Shown here one piece after another: positions 62,394 through 64,000 of a stretch of DNA of 64,000 nt. Numbering within the stretch: position 1 is the first letter of the stretch; each line of letters starts with the position of its first letter. The stretch is taken from the NCBI GenBank assembly GCA_027605045.1, contig JAQFWX010000057.1:124001-188000 (forward strand). The letters are read 5' to 3'. The notes beneath the pieces are model-generated. The model was given only the letters and a program-made list of their open reading frames with translations. It was not told where the DNA came from and did no database searches. This DNA comes from Phallus indusiatus. Its lineage: Eukaryota > Basidiomycota > Agaricomycetes > Phallales > Phallaceae. A program made the position numbers and the translations under genes.

Positions 62394-63892
62394 AGTTATA
62401 AGTATTTTGTATAACCTTAGAATTTTGAAAGTTACTAAGTCCCTCAGCTTCCTTTCACGACGCCCCTTTTTTGATATAATATGAGATGCGGTTTCTGTCA
62501 GTATATTCTCTGAGCGCGCTGAGCTTTCGCGAGAGCAATCGAAGCAAAGGGACGGTGACCTGGCGTATAATGGCTTCCAGTGGACGTCCCACCGTCCATT
62601 GGTATACATTAATGGGCGCTATAGGGACTTGGTGGAACTGGTTCGCTGTCAGTAGAAACTGGACTTATTACGTAACCGGCTAAAAATTTGGCTTTTGTTT
62701 TTGCCAGTTCTTTTAGTAGTTTCCTTCTAAATTTTCAACGGCGAGCCGAGAGACCCAGTAGTTTCGGTTCTAGACAGTGGTCGCGTCTTTGTGTAAGGCA
62801 CTGTAGTCGGAGTAGCTATGCCCGGTGATGCCCACTGGACAACCGGTCGGTGACCCGTACCATGTACCTGGCAGTAAAACATCGGCACTTCAAGCTTCAA
62901 TAATCGCTGGGCCTTTTTATCCTCAGCCACGTTAGCTTGTTATCCAACGCTTTCCAATATTTATTGATTAAATCGTCTTTCGAGCATTTTGATCTACGAA
63001 ATGTATGAACCGTTGAGTCATGGGAGAGGCGTATATTGTCGGAGAAGCTGCCACCTCAGTTAGGCACCACGAATATGCGATACACAATGCGCATTTTATG
63101 CGAACTCTTTGAAGAATTCGTCTAATTTATCATTGATGAAAAAAGCGCAGTAAATCAATTGAAATCGCATACTCGGTACCAGGTGTATCATTTTGTCATC
63201 TTTTAGGTATACCGCAGGAGCACGCTTTTCATTCCCTCTTGTCCCACAATGGGCAATGGAACTGAGTCACTTTCGCGGATAGACAGACGGTGAGAAAATC
63301 TATTAGATAACTAGAACGAATCTTGCTTATGTTCGAAAGTTTCAGCCCGCCTCTCAGAATGGTAGCTATGTAACTGATATCTCTGCACAGTACTAGATGT
63401 CTTGACAAGCAACCCAATCTCTTGCTGGGTGTGATTTCTGGAACCTATCCTTGTAGGATCCATGAACCATACGGAGATATTCCTTTATTTATCCTCGAAA
63501 GAAGCTTCACCTGAACACCTGAACGTTGAAAGAAGCGGATTGCCGCTCAACTGACTGATCCAGAGACTGTTAATAGATGTGCAAGTGTCCACGAACACCA
63601 GCAGTGGCCAACCAGGACAGTGACCTGTCCTATGATCAATCAATTGTTCAGTAAAAAAGAGGTTCTGCGGCGCTTCATAAAAACACTGGCATCTCATTTG
63701 GTCGGAGTCCGAGTCAACCGAGTGGGTATGATGAATTTCTGTAGCGAAACTTTTTGTTTGGATGCGATTTGTGAAGGACCCTGAGTATGAGAGCTGAAGG
63801 AGAATTGAGCACTCTCATATTTCTTATAAATATGAGGGCTCTAAAGACAAATCCAGCATCAGGTTGCCCTCGTGTTTCAAAGCCAACACAAC
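62394..63892. other. Intergenic, 1.5 kb
   Basis: No gene seen; short frames on both strands lack domains. The right end holds the promoter of the secreted-protein gene. Confidence 0.5.
63814..63836 (+). promoter_or_regulatory. TATA box within a palindrome
   Basis: CTCATATTT (63814-63822) and AAATATGAG (63828-63836) are exact complements around a 5-base spacer, with TATAAATA at 63825-63832. It lies about 61 bases before the ATG at 63893, a normal TATA spacing. Confidence 0.6.
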
Positions 63893-64000
63893 ATGCAATT
63901 CACTACTCTTTTCACCTTTGTTCTCTACGCAGTTGGGACGATCTCTATCGTCAGAGCTGACATTGTTGGGTTCGACGGCACAAGCTGTGATGGCGATGAG
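63893..64000 (+). CDS. Secreted protein, partial (runs off window)
   Basis: MQFTTLFTFVLYAVGTISI-VRADIVGFDGTSCDGDE: a short N-region, a hydrophobic core and an A/S-type cleavage site around VRA-D mark a signal peptide. The mature start DIVGFDGTSCDGDE resembles small Cys-rich secreted proteins of mushrooms. Only 36 codons are visible, so the family is unknown. A TATA box is placed just upstream and a hydrophobic leader favours secretion. Confidence 0.7.
   Translation, partial: MQFTTLFTFVLYAVGTISIVRADIVGFDGTSCDGDE

Overview
The window looks like nuclear DNA of a basidiomycete mushroom-type fungus (Agaricomycetes). Genes are dense and broken by many short introns of about 35-70 bases with GT-AG and some GC-AG borders. 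Several products are of types typical of that group: agaric-style F-box proteins, P450s with a CPGRFFA haem motif, a basidiomycete UDP-glycosyltransferase and VTS1. All gene models were spliced by eye from reading frames and splice borders, so exact exon ends and protein lengths are approximate.

Left part (1-14 kb): a DUF2470 membrane-protein gene, then a tandem pair of FAD-linked oxidoreductase genes (9154-10853 and 12271-14020) whose upstream regions are also duplicated. A 5.87-kb hAT transposon (2993-8863) sits in the upstream region of the first copy. It has perfect 12-bp terminal inverted repeats, an 8-bp target duplication, an apparently intact transposase, subterminal AGCCGGCT-like repeats and a captured, intron-bearing but broken fragment of VTS1. 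The second FAD copy keeps the matching unoccupied site.

Middle (14-33 kb): a GABA/amino-acid permease (-), an F-box gene (-), a paralogue of the mRNA 3'-end endonuclease YSH1/CPSF73 lacking its HxHxDH metal motif (+), a 5'-half P450 pseudogene (-) inside a possible TIR element, GDP-L-fucose synthase (+), an SSU1-type sulfite/C4-dicarboxylate transporter (+) and an M1 zinc aminopeptidase (+).

33-46 kb: a 3-kb gene-poor stretch with about 2 kb of strong purine bias, a large ankyrin-CCCH zinc-finger protein (-), then a nest of transposable elements (41.2-45.8 kb). A Mutator-like element with 9-bp target duplication is split by a solo LTR, which is itself split by others. Seven LTRs are present, each with a matching 5-bp target duplication, so the insertion order can be read.

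Right part (46-64 kb): a complete P450 (-) diverges from three tandem methyltransferase-like genes (+), a possible small metabolic cluster. These are followed by an F-box/LRR gene (+), bifunctional ADE5,7 of purine synthesis (-), a BCL7-like protein with Asn-Glu repeats (-), tubulin cofactor A (+), a UDP-glycosyltransferase (+) and the start of a small secreted-protein gene at the edge (+). No RNA gene, CRISPR array or origin could be supported.
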